Below, piece after piece: positions 42,337-50,792 of a DNA stretch of 64,000 nt. The notes under the pieces are model-generated. The model was not told the origin of the DNA, did no database searches, and worked only from the letters and a program-made list of their open reading frames with translations. Numbering within the stretch: position 1 is the first letter of the stretch; the number at the start of each line of letters is the position of its first letter. Origin of the DNA: CAIZWU01 sp942492905 (GTDB lineage: Bacteria; Verrucomicrobiota; Verrucomicrobiia; Verrucomicrobiales; V1-33); NCBI GenBank assembly GCA_942492905.1, contig OW818657.1:868001-932000 (forward strand), given 5' to 3'. Position numbers and translations under genes: made by a program.

Positions 42337-44397
42337 ATGAAACACCACCTGAAATTATCGAGCCTCCCGCTGCGGGTTGCTGCTGTGGGATTGCTCGCTA
42401 CGCTGGCGGCCATGCCCCATGCGGCAGCTGGCATCTCGGACGACCAAGCCCTCGTCAATGTGAGCCCGGAATATGATGCGGTGCGCGAACGTCTGATCAG
42501 TGCGCCGGCCCTCGACCTGAATTTCGATAAAGCCAATCTGCGTGACGTGATCCGCATGCTGGCGACCAAGTCCGGGATTCATTTCATGTCCATGCCGATG
42601 CAGAAGGATCTCGACAAGCAGTTGGTGACCATCAGCATGAAAATGGCTCCTTTTGCAGCTCTGGAAACTCTCGCCAATGAAAACGGCATCGCGCTGGTTT
42701 ATGACCGTGGCGTCTGGCACCTGCGGCCGTTCAACGACAGCGAAATGATCGCCCGCACCTACGTCATCAAATACAACACGGGTGAATTGGCCGAAACCAA
42801 CGGGGGTGGTGCTGGTGGCAGTGGCTCCGAATCCGGCGGGTTTGGCGGGGGCGGAGGCGGTGGTGGAGGTTTCAGCGGAGGTGGCGGGAGCAGTGGTGGC
42901 AGCGGAGGCGGTGGCATGGGCAACGGACTGGATCTCGGTGCCGCCGGCAACATCTTCAAAGTGGATGACAAGGAGATGGTCGAAAAGGTGAAGGAAATCC
43001 TGGGGACCAGCACCTCTGGTTATAATGCCAACTTCGCCGGGGAAGTCTCGGTGGATGAGTTTTCCAATTCCCCGATTCTGGTCCCCTCCCAGGCCCCGCG
43101 CGGTGAAGGGGAAGGCGGTGACAAACAAGGCGAGGCGAAAGTGGTGTGGAATTCAGACAGCAACACCCTCTTTGTGGTCGCCACCCGCCAGCAGCACCAG
43201 TTTGTCGAGCGCTGGATCTCCTCCATCGACCGGAAACAGTCCCTCATCGCGGTGGAATTGAAGTTCGTCGAGACCACCAAGGACCCGAAAAACCAACTAG
43301 GGGTCGACTGGTCCGGCACGTTTGACGGTGGGTTCAAGTTCTCCCTGAACACCCCGCCCACCACGGTGGATCTCAATGACATCGGCGCGACGGAGCTGCC
43401 TACCGCCGCCATCCTCACGCCGGATGATGTCAACGTGAAGCTCAATTTCCTGCTGAAGGACCGGGAAACCAGCACCGTCAGCTACCCGCGGGTCCTCACC
43501 CAGAATAACCGGGAGGTTTCCATGCGCAGTGTGGTGAATTTCCCCGTGCTCGCCTCCAGTTCCTCAGTCAGCGGCGGGACCGGCACCGGTGCCAGCACCG
43601 CCAGCATCAGCTTCCTGCCCATCGGCACCACGGTCAACATCCTGCCCAAGCGAATCAACGAGGACAAGGTGATCATGCACACCAAGATCGTGGTCGCCAA
43701 CGTGATCGGCAATGAAATCATCGACGGCAATTCCTATCCCGTGCCGACGTCCCGGGTCTATCAGGCTCCTTTGGAAGTCACGAGCGGCTATACCGTGGCC
43801 ATCGCTGGCTTGGATGAAGCAACCGACGCCCGTGCCGGAACCGGCATTCCGGTTCTCAGCCGGATCCCGGTGGTGGGCTGGGCCTTCAAGAACCGCTTCC
43901 GCGACCGCTCCCGGAAGAACCTCCTCATTTTCATCACCCCCACCATCATGCCGGTCGATGGCAATGGCGTGGGCGAACGTCCGATTTCGGAACTGCCCCG
44001 GTATCATGGCGATCAGCCCGTCGCGGCTCCCCGCATCTATCCCAATGGCGAACTCGAAGGTGGTGTGGCTGCCTTGGAGCAGGCTATCAAGTGGTGTGAC
44101 CGCGAGGAGCGCCGGATCCGCAACGTGTGCGGGGAAGCCCGGGCGGCCATTCCGGGCGGCGCCTTCCAGCGGACCGAATTCAACCAGTTGATTCAACTGG
44201 GCAGGGTGAACTACGCCCTGCGCCGCTACATCGCCGGCCTGAAACAACAAGGGGCGGCCGACCCTGCCATGCTGCAATTGCCGGAGTGGAATCTGACCCA
44301 GATCCACCGCCGCACCCGCGGCCTCTGGCTGGAGCACTTCCGCCAATCGCTCCACACCCCGGGCATTGGGGAGAATACCAGCCTCTATTTTGAGTAA
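42337..44397 (+). CDS. Secretin (PilQ/GspD-like) with polyglycine linker
   Basis: 686 residues with signal peptide (LLATLAAMPHAAAG). Residues about 58-150 form an N-type secretin domain ('LDLNFDKANLRDVIRMLATK'). Residues 156-197 are almost pure Gly and Ser. A second N domain ('VVWNSDSNTLFVVATRQQHQ') then leads to the secretin core with 'GVDWSGTF', 'TVNILPKRINEDKVIMHTKI' and the hallmark 'GIPVLSRIPVVGWAFKNRFR'. About 120 extra residues after the barrel are helical and charged. It would form the outer-membrane pore for the pilus or pseudopilus encoded divergently; Amuc_1098 of Akkermansia is a comparable secretin. Confidence 0.93.
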   Translation: MKHHLKLSSLPLRVAAVGLLATLAAMPHAAAGISDDQALVNVSPEYDAVRERLISAPALDLNFDKANLRDVIRMLATKSGIHFMSMPMQKDLDKQLVTISMKMAPFAALETLANENGIALVYDRGVWHLRPFNDSEMIARTYVIKYNTGELAETNGGGAGGSGSESGGFGGGGGGGGGFSGGGGSSGGSGGGGMGNGLDLGAAGNIFKVDDKEMVEKVKEILGTSTSGYNANFAGEVSVDEFSNSPILVPSQAPRGEGEGGDKQGEAKVVWNSDSNTLFVVATRQQHQFVERWISSIDRKQSLIAVELKFVETTKDPKNQLGVDWSGTFDGGFKFSLNTPPTTVDLNDIGATELPTAAILTPDDVNVKLNFLLKDRETSTVSYPRVLTQNNREVSMRSVVNFPVLASSSSVSGGTGTGASTASISFLPIGTTVNILPKRINEDKVIMHTKIVVANVIGNEIIDGNSYPVPTSRVYQAPLEVTSGYTVAIAGLDEATDARAGTGIPVLSRIPVVGWAFKNRFRDRSRKNLLIFITPTIMPVDGNGVGERPISELPRYHGDQPVAAPRIYPNGELEGGVAALEQAIKWCDREERRIRNVCGEARAAIPGGAFQRTEFNQLIQLGRVNYALRRYIAGLKQQGAADPAMLQLPEWNLTQIHRRTRGLWLEHFRQSLHTPGIGENTSLYFE
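42802..42927 (+). repeat. Polyglycine-coding low-complexity tract
   Basis: Codes for residues 156-197 of the secretin, mostly Gly with Ser. The third codon positions are mixed (GGT, GGC, GGA, GGG), so this is not a simple slippage repeat. Confidence 0.85.
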
Positions 44398-44448
44398 GCC
44401 GGAAGCGGCCATCTGCAAGATCGGTTAAGAAGAGAGAGCATACAGAAG

Positions 44449-44484
44449 AACCGGGCATTCTGCACAGCAGGATGCCCGGTTTTG
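44449..44484 (+). terminator. Rho-independent terminator after the secretin gene
   Basis: Arms AACCGGGCAT (44449-44458) and ATGCCCGGTT (44472-44481), loop 13 bases, followed by a short T run (TTTT within 44480-44483). It lies 52 bases past the stop. Confidence 0.75.
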
Positions 44485-44573
44485 CATTCGCCGCTCGACA
44501 AGCCGCCCCCCACATGCCTAGTGGTGACCGGATTTACCCTCAAAACTGTTCCGGTGACGATTTCTTCAGACGC

Positions 44574-45080
44574 ATGAAAGCCCATTTAATGTTCCACGCC
44601 ATGACCCCCGAGACCAGCCATGCCATCACCGGCTGGCTGCGCGAGACGGAGAAGCCCGTCTTCCAGTCGGCGCTCGCCTCCCTGGCCGCCCAGCGGAAAC
44701 TCCGCCCTATTTTTGTGGCCCGCAAAACCAAGTCCGAACAGATTGCGTGGATGGCGGAACAGCTCAAGTCCCGTCTCAACGAGGCCATCGGCGAAAATCT
44801 GTTGCAGATCTGGTTGATGAAAGGCCGCCCGGCCATGCTCATCAGCTTTCTGAACGCTCTCGGTGTCACCCACGACGGCCAGGGAGGCATCGAAGGTGAT
44901 ATTCCCGCCCAACTGGATCCCGCCAAGGTCAAAGCCGGAGCCGAGGCCCTGCTCGCCGCCCATCCCGCGGAAGAAGTCGCCATTTACCTCAATCTATTCC
45001 AACTGCAGCAAGTGGGCGGGTGGCCTGAACTCCAAGCCGTCCTCGACGCCGATTCCCGTCTCGGCTGGAGCGCGGTCTAG
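44574..45080 (+). CDS. Small helical protein of unknown function
   Basis: 168 residues from the ATG at 44574; the frame opens earlier (44472), but that ATG sits inside the terminator stem, and ATGs at 44589 and 44601 are further options. The protein is helical and charged with no signal peptide: 'AWMAEQLKSRLNEAIGENLL' and 'MLISFLNALGVTHDGQGGIE' are typical segments. The family is not recognised with certainty; similar proteins are annotated as hypothetical in Verrucomicrobia. It is followed by about 200 bases without a gene. Confidence 0.6.
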   Translation: MKAHLMFHAMTPETSHAITGWLRETEKPVFQSALASLAAQRKLRPIFVARKTKSEQIAWMAEQLKSRLNEAIGENLLQIWLMKGRPAMLISFLNALGVTHDGQGGIEGDIPAQLDPAKVKAGAEALLAAHPAEEVAIYLNLFQLQQVGGWPELQAVLDADSRLGWSAV

Positions 45081-45279
45081 GAGGCTTTCCCCCGCCGCCA
45101 CAAAGCCCTGATAGCTCCGCCGGAGCAGGGGCGTTCTACAAATTCCCCTCCGCTGCGTGGAATTCGTCAAACAAATGACGTTTTCGCCAACGCTTCAACC
45201 GCGCATCGGCGAGTCAGGCACGTTCTGGCCCACCAGTCCCTTCCCCATCCAACCCTGCGTTCTTTCCTGTTAGTCCCGT

Positions 45280-46230
45280 ATGATTGAAATCACCTCCCTC
45301 AGCAAGCACTTCGGCCCGAAAGTGGCCGTGGATAATCTCTCCCTGACGGTTCAAAAAGGTCAGGTGCTCGGATTCCTCGGACCCAACGGGGCCGGAAAAT
45401 CCACCACCATGCGCATGATCACCGGCTACCTGCCGCCGACTGCCGGAGCCATCACCATCGGCGGCGTGGACATGCTGGATGACCCGAATCAGGCCAAGGC
45501 CAAAATCGGCTATCTGCCGGAAAGCGCCCCGCTCTACGCAGACATGACCGTCGAGGGATTCCTCGCCTTTGCGGCCGCCCTGCGTGGTCTCAACGGCTCC
45601 GCCAAAAAAGCCGCCGTCGATAAAGCGATCTCCACCTGTTTCCTCGAAAAAGTCCGCACCCAGTCCATCGACACCCTGTCCAAAGGCTACCGGCACCGCA
45701 CCTGCCTCGCGCAGGCGATCATCCACGACCCTGAAGTCCTCATCCTTGATGAACCGACCGATGGTCTCGACCCCAATCAGAAGGACGTCGTCCGGAATCT
45801 GATCAAGGAGATGGGTAAAACCAAGGCCATCATCTTCTCCACCCACATCCTCGAGGAAGTGGAAGCCTGCTGCACCCGCGCCGTCATCATTGATCAGGGC
45901 CGCGTTGTTGCCGATGGCACCCCGGACGAACTGAAACGCCGTGCCCTCCGTGCCGGCAGTGTCCACGTCAAAATCTCCGGTCAGGGCAGCCAAGGTCTGG
46001 CCGCTGATCTCGGAAAACTGGGCCATGCCGCCCGCGTGGAGAATCCCGCCACCTCCGGCGACACCTTCACCGCCACGGTTTTCCCCAAATCCAAAACCGC
46101 CATCAGTGCGCTCTCCACCGAGATCTACGAACTCTGCCGCCAGCGCAGCCTCGTTCTCCAGGAACTCCACGAGGAACCGGGCCGCCTCGACGACATGTTC
46201 CGCGAACTCACCAGCCAGAACAAAGTCTGA
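45280..46230 (+). CDS. ABC transporter ATP-binding protein (GldA-like)
   Basis: 316 residues. Walker A 'GPNGAGKSTTMRMI', Q-loop region 'IGYLPESAPLYADMTVEGFL', signature 'LSKGYRHRTCLAQAI' (LSKGY in place of LSGGQ, common in this subfamily), Walker B 'VLILDEPTDGLDP' and H-loop 'FSTHILEEVEA' are all visible. The last 90 residues form a DUF4162-type accessory domain. It energises the permease encoded 34 bases downstream. The four-gene order (ATPase, permease, GldG-like, DUF4340) occurs widely; in Bacteroidetes the homologues GldA/F/G support gliding. Confidence 0.93.
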   Translation: MIEITSLSKHFGPKVAVDNLSLTVQKGQVLGFLGPNGAGKSTTMRMITGYLPPTAGAITIGGVDMLDDPNQAKAKIGYLPESAPLYADMTVEGFLAFAAALRGLNGSAKKAAVDKAISTCFLEKVRTQSIDTLSKGYRHRTCLAQAIIHDPEVLILDEPTDGLDPNQKDVVRNLIKEMGKTKAIIFSTHILEEVEACCTRAVIIDQGRVVADGTPDELKRRALRAGSVHVKISGQGSQGLAADLGKLGHAARVENPATSGDTFTATVFPKSKTAISALSTEIYELCRQRSLVLQELHEEPGRLDDMFRELTSQNKV

Positions 46231-46264
46231 CCTGACCTCCACCCTCACCTTTTCCTAAAAAGTC

Positions 46265-46993
46265 ATGCGTCACATCGGCATTATCTTCAAACGCGAGCTC
46301 GCCAGTTATTTCAATAACCCCCTCGCCTACGTCCTCATTATCATCTTCAGCCTCCTCTCCATGGGGCTGACCTTCGTGATCGGGAAATTCCTCGACCTCA
46401 ACGACGCCTCCCTGACCAGCTTCTTCTGGTTCCACCCGTGGATCTACATGATCTTCGGCCCGGCCATCGGGATGAGATTGTGGGCGGAGGAAAACCGCAT
46501 GGGCACCACGGAATTGCTCCTCACCATGCCCATTTCCGCCTGGCAGGCGATTGTCGGCAAATTCCTCGCCGCCTGCGTGGTGTTGGCCGCCGCCCTCGCC
46601 AGCACCCTCCCGATCGTCTACACGGTTTATGACCTTGGCAACCCCGACGGGGCGATGATCTTCAGTGGTTATCTGGGCAGCTTCCTGATTGGCGCTGCCA
46701 CCATCGCCATCACCTGCGCCATCTCCGCGCTCACCCGCAGCCAGATCAGTTGCCTGCTCATTTCCGTGGCTATCTGCTTCCTCCTCGTCCTGGCAGGATT
46801 CCCCAGTGTCACGGATTTCCTCCGTCCCACCATGCCATGGCTGGCGGATCTCGGGAATTCCGTCAGCTTCTGGTGGCACCAGAGTGAAATGGCCCGCGGT
46901 CTGGTCCGCCTCCAATCCCTCGTTTACCTGATCACCCTCAGCGTCTTCTCCCTCTACCTCACCAGCGTCATCATCCGCTCCAAGCGGGCCTGA
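46265..46993 (+). CDS. ABC-2 type permease (GldF-like)
   Basis: 242 residues with six predicted membrane helices, the first after 'RHIGIIFKRELASYFNNP' (the usual membrane-entry motif of ABC-2 permeases). 'WAEENRMGTTELLLTMPISA' between helices two and three is the family's conserved cytoplasmic loop that contacts the ATPase. The partner ATPase gene ends 34 bases upstream and the GldG-like gene starts 49 bases downstream. The transported substrate is unknown; for other Gld-type exporters it is also unresolved. Confidence 0.9.
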   Translation: MRHIGIIFKRELASYFNNPLAYVLIIIFSLLSMGLTFVIGKFLDLNDASLTSFFWFHPWIYMIFGPAIGMRLWAEENRMGTTELLLTMPISAWQAIVGKFLAACVVLAAALASTLPIVYTVYDLGNPDGAMIFSGYLGSFLIGAATIAITCAISALTRSQISCLLISVAICFLLVLAGFPSVTDFLRPTMPWLADLGNSVSFWWHQSEMARGLVRLQSLVYLITLSVFSLYLTSVIIRSKRA

Positions 46994-47042
46994 TCTTTCC
47001 GCCGGCCTCCTCTTTCTTTTCCACCCCTATCTTTTCCAAACC

Positions 47043-49331
47043 ATGAGCACTCCCACTTCTCCCAGTGGCTCCGCCCAGCCCCGCAAACATAGCGGTTGGC
47101 TTCTTACCGGCGCCGGCGTTGCCATCGTCGCTGCCATCTTTTTTGCCCTGAACTGGTTCTTCAGCCTCAGCTCGGCCAATCTGGACTTCACCGAAAACAA
47201 GGTCCACACCCTGTCCGAAGGTACCACCAACATTCTCAAGCGGGTCGACACCGACGTCACTATCCAGCTCTTTGTCTCCCCCACCGACGACCTGATGCCC
47301 CAATTCCGCCCGATCGTGAATCAGGTCGAAGGCTGGCTCCAGCGTTATCACGAACTCCAGCCGGAACACATCAAGGTCCAAAAATTTGTGGTCGAACCCG
47401 CCTCCGATGAAGAACAGGCCGCCCAAACCGTTGGCCTCCAACCCCAGCGGAATCAATATTTCGGCATCGCGATCACCTGCCTCGACAAGACTTCCCTGAT
47501 TCCCTTCGTGCCTGCCCTGATGGCTCCTGCCGTTGACCAGGACCGCATCGAATTCGGCCTCAGTGCCGGCATCACCGAAGTCACCGCCCAGAAAAAGAAA
47601 GTGGTCGGTCTGATGACCCCACTGCAACTGACCGGCAATGCGATGCCCTTCGGTGGCCGTGGCCAGCCCGCGTGGGCTATCTACGAAGCCCTGAAGAGCC
47701 AGTATGAAGTCAAAATGGTCGATGTGAAGGTTAACAAGATCGAAGACGGCCTTGATGTCCTGCTGCTGATTCACCCTGCCGGTATCACTGACGAAGCCCA
47801 ATGGGCCGTCGACCAGTATCTGCTCAAAGGCGGCCGGGTTATTGCCTTCCTTGATCCTTACAGCATCGTCGCCGCCCAAAGCGGTCAGCCCCAACAGGGC
47901 ATGCCCCCCGGCATGAGCCCCGGAGCCATCCCCTCCGGATCCAATCTGCCCAAACTGCTTAGCGCCTGGGGTTACACTTTTGAGAGCGATAAAATCGTGG
48001 CGGACCTGAACTATGCGACTCCGATGACGCCTGATTTCAGGTCGCCGATCCTCCTCACTCTCGGCACCGATGGCATCCGCAAGAACAGTGAAGTGACCAA
48101 GGAAATCAGTGACCTCTGGTTTATCTATTCCGGCGCCTACACCGGCAGCCCCGCCACTGGCCTCAAGGAGACCATCCTCCTCACAACCTCTGTGAAAAAC
48201 CAACTGGTGGACACCAGTTACGCTTCCGCCAACCCCAACAGCCAACAGGGGCAGGGCCAGATGCAGAACCTCATCCGCAGCTTCAAACCGGAAGGCAAGG
48301 AACGCCTCTTGGCTCTGGAGCTGACCGGTAAATTCAAAACGGCCTTTCCCGAAGGCAAACCAGCTCCCCCTCCGCCGGCTCCCCCCGGTGGTCCCGGTGG
48401 CGGTATGGGTGGTTTGCCTCCGGGCATGAACTTCGGCCCCCAAGGCGAAGAAGGGGCTCCCGGCACCCCGGCTCCTGCCGCCGACGTCAAACCCGCCGAA
48501 GCAGCGCCCGCGCCCTCTCCCGAGGTCAAACCTGCGGCTGTTCCCGCCGTCGCAGAGGCTCCTCCCGCTCCCGCGGTCGATGCCAAACCCGCTGAAGTTC
48601 AGCCTGCGGCTGTTCCTGCGCCCGCCGAAACCAAACCGGCCGAAGCGCCTGCCGCTCCCGTCGCGGCTGAAACCAAACCCGTGGAAGTCACCACTCCTCC
48701 CGTGGCCGTGCCCGACCCGCTCCTCCCTCCCCCGGCCGCCGCCCCCGGAACACCCGCCCCGGCCCCAATTCCTGCCGCGCCCGCCGGTGATCCGAACCAG
48801 CCTCCCGCCCTCAAAGAGAGTGCCAAGGACGGTCTGGTTTATCTCGTCGCCGATAGCGACCTGCTCGCCGACATGCTCACCCCCCAGATCCTCCAAAACA
48901 GCAACCTGCCCTTCGCGCTGAACCTCGTGGACCAGGCTGCCGGGGACAAGGACCTGATGAGCATCCGCTCCCGTGGTTCTTCCCGCCGTCCGTTCGATAC
49001 CCTGAATAACATCCGGTCTGTGGCCAATGAAAAGATCAAAGGCGACATCGAGGCCATGAACGCGGAAGTGGAAAAGATCAATACCAGCATTTCCGCGCAG
49101 AAGACTTCCAAGGACCGCAATCAGGCGCTCTTCAGTGGTCTCAAGGAAATGGAAACCAAACAGCGTGAAATCAGCAAACGCATTTACGAGAAGCAAAAAG
49201 AAGCCAACAAGGAAGTGAAATCCAAAGAGAACTTCATCCAGTGGATGAACATTCTCCTCATGCCTGTCCTGATCGCCGGCATCGGTCTGGTGGTCTGGAT
49301 CCTACGTAAAGTTAAAACCTCCGCCCGCTAA
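47043..49331 (+). CDS. GldG-like ABC-associated membrane protein
   Basis: 762 residues. One membrane helix near residues 19-41 (LLTGAGVAIVAAIFFALNWF), an exported GldG/ABC_transp_aux domain ('FTENKVHTLSEGTTNILKRV', 'KKVVGLMTPLQL', 'GGRVIAFLDPYSIVAAQ'), a Pro/Ala-rich insert (residues about 438-590), a second exported part ('GLVYLVADSDLLADMLTP'), a coiled coil (residues about 670-720) and a C-terminal membrane helix. The ends of both helices anchor it beside the permease. The insert is absent from shorter relatives. A 741-codon antisense frame covers most of the gene and is a codon-bias artefact. Confidence 0.88.
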   Translation: MSTPTSPSGSAQPRKHSGWLLTGAGVAIVAAIFFALNWFFSLSSANLDFTENKVHTLSEGTTNILKRVDTDVTIQLFVSPTDDLMPQFRPIVNQVEGWLQRYHELQPEHIKVQKFVVEPASDEEQAAQTVGLQPQRNQYFGIAITCLDKTSLIPFVPALMAPAVDQDRIEFGLSAGITEVTAQKKKVVGLMTPLQLTGNAMPFGGRGQPAWAIYEALKSQYEVKMVDVKVNKIEDGLDVLLLIHPAGITDEAQWAVDQYLLKGGRVIAFLDPYSIVAAQSGQPQQGMPPGMSPGAIPSGSNLPKLLSAWGYTFESDKIVADLNYATPMTPDFRSPILLTLGTDGIRKNSEVTKEISDLWFIYSGAYTGSPATGLKETILLTTSVKNQLVDTSYASANPNSQQGQGQMQNLIRSFKPEGKERLLALELTGKFKTAFPEGKPAPPPPAPPGGPGGGMGGLPPGMNFGPQGEEGAPGTPAPAADVKPAEAAPAPSPEVKPAAVPAVAEAPPAPAVDAKPAEVQPAAVPAPAETKPAEAPAAPVAAETKPVEVTTPPVAVPDPLLPPPAAAPGTPAPAPIPAAPAGDPNQPPALKESAKDGLVYLVADSDLLADMLTPQILQNSNLPFALNLVDQAAGDKDLMSIRSRGSSRRPFDTLNNIRSVANEKIKGDIEAMNAEVEKINTSISAQKTSKDRNQALFSGLKEMETKQREISKRIYEKQKEANKEVKSKENFIQWMNILLMPVLIAGIGLVVWILRKVKTSAR
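48354..48812 (+). repeat. Pro/Ala-rich low-complexity insert
   Basis: Codes for a 150-residue insert with recurring 'AKPAE', 'ETKPAE', 'EVKPA' and 'APAP' units. The unit length varies (about 11-16 residues), and the region is likely extended and periplasmic. Confidence 0.8.
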
Positions 49332-49334
49332 ACG

Positions 49335-50630
49335 ATGAAGAAAAACCAACTCATTCTCCTGCTGGCCGTCCTCGCTGTCACTGGCGGCGCCGCCTTGTGG
49401 AAATACAGCAAACGCTCCAGCGCCATCGGCAACGTCCCTGGCGAAATCGGCAAGGACCTCCTGAAAAACTTCAACCCGGCGGATGCCACGGCCTTCACCG
49501 TAAAGGACTCCAAAGGTGAAGTCGTCATCGAGCAGAAGGACGGCAAATGGATTGTTCCGGCCCGAGATGGCTTCCCTGCCAGCATTGATGCCGTCAACGA
49601 ACTGCGCGACAACTCCGCCTCCCTCAAAATCGGCGACATCCAGAAGGTCGGCGAGTCCCAGTTAGGCCGGCTCAAGCTGAAAAAACCTGGCGACGGCACC
49701 GAAGAAGAAACCGGCACCCAGGTTTCCTTCCGCGACAGTTCAGGCAAGGAAATCAGCGCCTTCATCGCCGGCAAGGTGTTGTCCAGTGACGACACTCCTC
49801 CCGGTGGTTTCAGCATGTCCCCCACCGGACCGAAGTCCCAGTATATCAAAGTCGCCGGGGTCGAGAACGTGGTGTATAAAGCCCGCGATGGGTTCACCCG
49901 TCTTGAAACCGATATCAAAGGCTGGCTCGATAAAACGGCCTTCATCAAGATCGACAAAATCAAATCGGTCGCAGTCACCGGCAAGGAATCCGCAGAGTCC
50001 TGGACAATCTCCCGCGAAACCGAAACCGGGGAATTGAAGCTGGAGGCTCCCGTCACCGGCGAAGAATTCGAAGCTGCCAAGGCCTCCCCGGTCTCCACCG
50101 CCTTCTCCTTCGTGCAGTTCAATGATGTCCTGCCCGCCGCCGAAGCCGCCAAGGCCGCCCTCGACCAGCCCGTCCGCACCGCGGTGATCACCACTTTTGA
50201 CGGATTCATCTACACCATCAAAGTAGGAGCCGCCGACGGCGAGAATCACTTCATCTCCTACACCATCGACGGCAAGTTCGAGGAAACCCGCACTCCTCCG
50301 GAACCGAAGGAAAAGGATAAACCCGCCGAAACCGAAGAGGAAAAGAAAAAGGCCGACGAAGCCTTCGCCACAGCCCTCGCGGCGAAGAAAAAGAAGCTCG
50401 CCGAAGAACAGGCCACCGTGGGCCGCATCTTCAGCATCGCCAAGTCGTCGCTCGAACCCATCCTCAAAAAACGCCCTGACTTCATGAAGGACAAACCCGC
50501 GGCCATCCCTCCTGGCAGCCCCGCCAATGATCCGGAATTCGGCAACAAGCCCCCGCTGCCTGCCCCTGGAGGTCCCCGCATCGAAGCCGTCACCCCGCCT
50601 ATCAGCGTGGAAACGCCTCCGGCCAAGTAA
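49335..50630 (+). CDS. DUF4340 domain protein
   Basis: 431 residues, starting three bases after the GldG-like stop. A membrane helix near residues 4-22 (QLILLLAVLAVTGGAALWKY) is followed by repeated beta segments of DUF4340: 'FTVKDSKGEVVIEQKDGKWI' and 'DTPPGGFSMSPTGPKSQYIK' recur in variant form. The C-terminal 120 residues are Lys/Glu- and Pro-rich. DUF4340 proteins nearly always accompany GldA/F/G-type transporters; their role is unknown, probably a periplasmic part of the complex. Confidence 0.85.
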   Translation: MKKNQLILLLAVLAVTGGAALWKYSKRSSAIGNVPGEIGKDLLKNFNPADATAFTVKDSKGEVVIEQKDGKWIVPARDGFPASIDAVNELRDNSASLKIGDIQKVGESQLGRLKLKKPGDGTEEETGTQVSFRDSSGKEISAFIAGKVLSSDDTPPGGFSMSPTGPKSQYIKVAGVENVVYKARDGFTRLETDIKGWLDKTAFIKIDKIKSVAVTGKESAESWTISRETETGELKLEAPVTGEEFEAAKASPVSTAFSFVQFNDVLPAAEAAKAALDQPVRTAVITTFDGFIYTIKVGAADGENHFISYTIDGKFEETRTPPEPKEKDKPAETEEEKKKADEAFATALAAKKKKLAEEQATVGRIFSIAKSSLEPILKKRPDFMKDKPAAIPPGSPANDPEFGNKPPLPAPGGPRIEAVTPPISVETPPAK

Positions 50631-50682
50631 TTCCCCTCATCGGACTGGCGGATCAGCCGGGCAGTCTCCAAACCCTTACCGG

Positions 50683-50715
50683 GCGACTGGGCCAAAAGCC
50701 CAGTCGCTCTTTTGT
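50683..50715 (+). terminator. Rho-independent terminator of the Gld-type operon
   Basis: Perfect 10-base stem GCGACTGGGC / GCCCAGTCGC (50683-50692 and 50698-50707), five-base loop, followed by TCTTTTG. It lies 53 bases after the DUF4340 stop. Confidence 0.85.
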
Positions 50716-50792
50716 TTCCCTCCATTGCCATCCATTTTTCTCCACCCTAATATGGCCCAAGCGGGTCATCTCCGCTCCAATCGTTCCCCCGC

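Noticed and set aside
46971..49196. 741-codon open frame antisense to the GldG-like gene
   Set aside because: Its protein is a His/Gly/Arg-rich mirror of the Pro/Ala-coding strand, has no motif and covers a well-supported gene. High-G+C third positions explain it.
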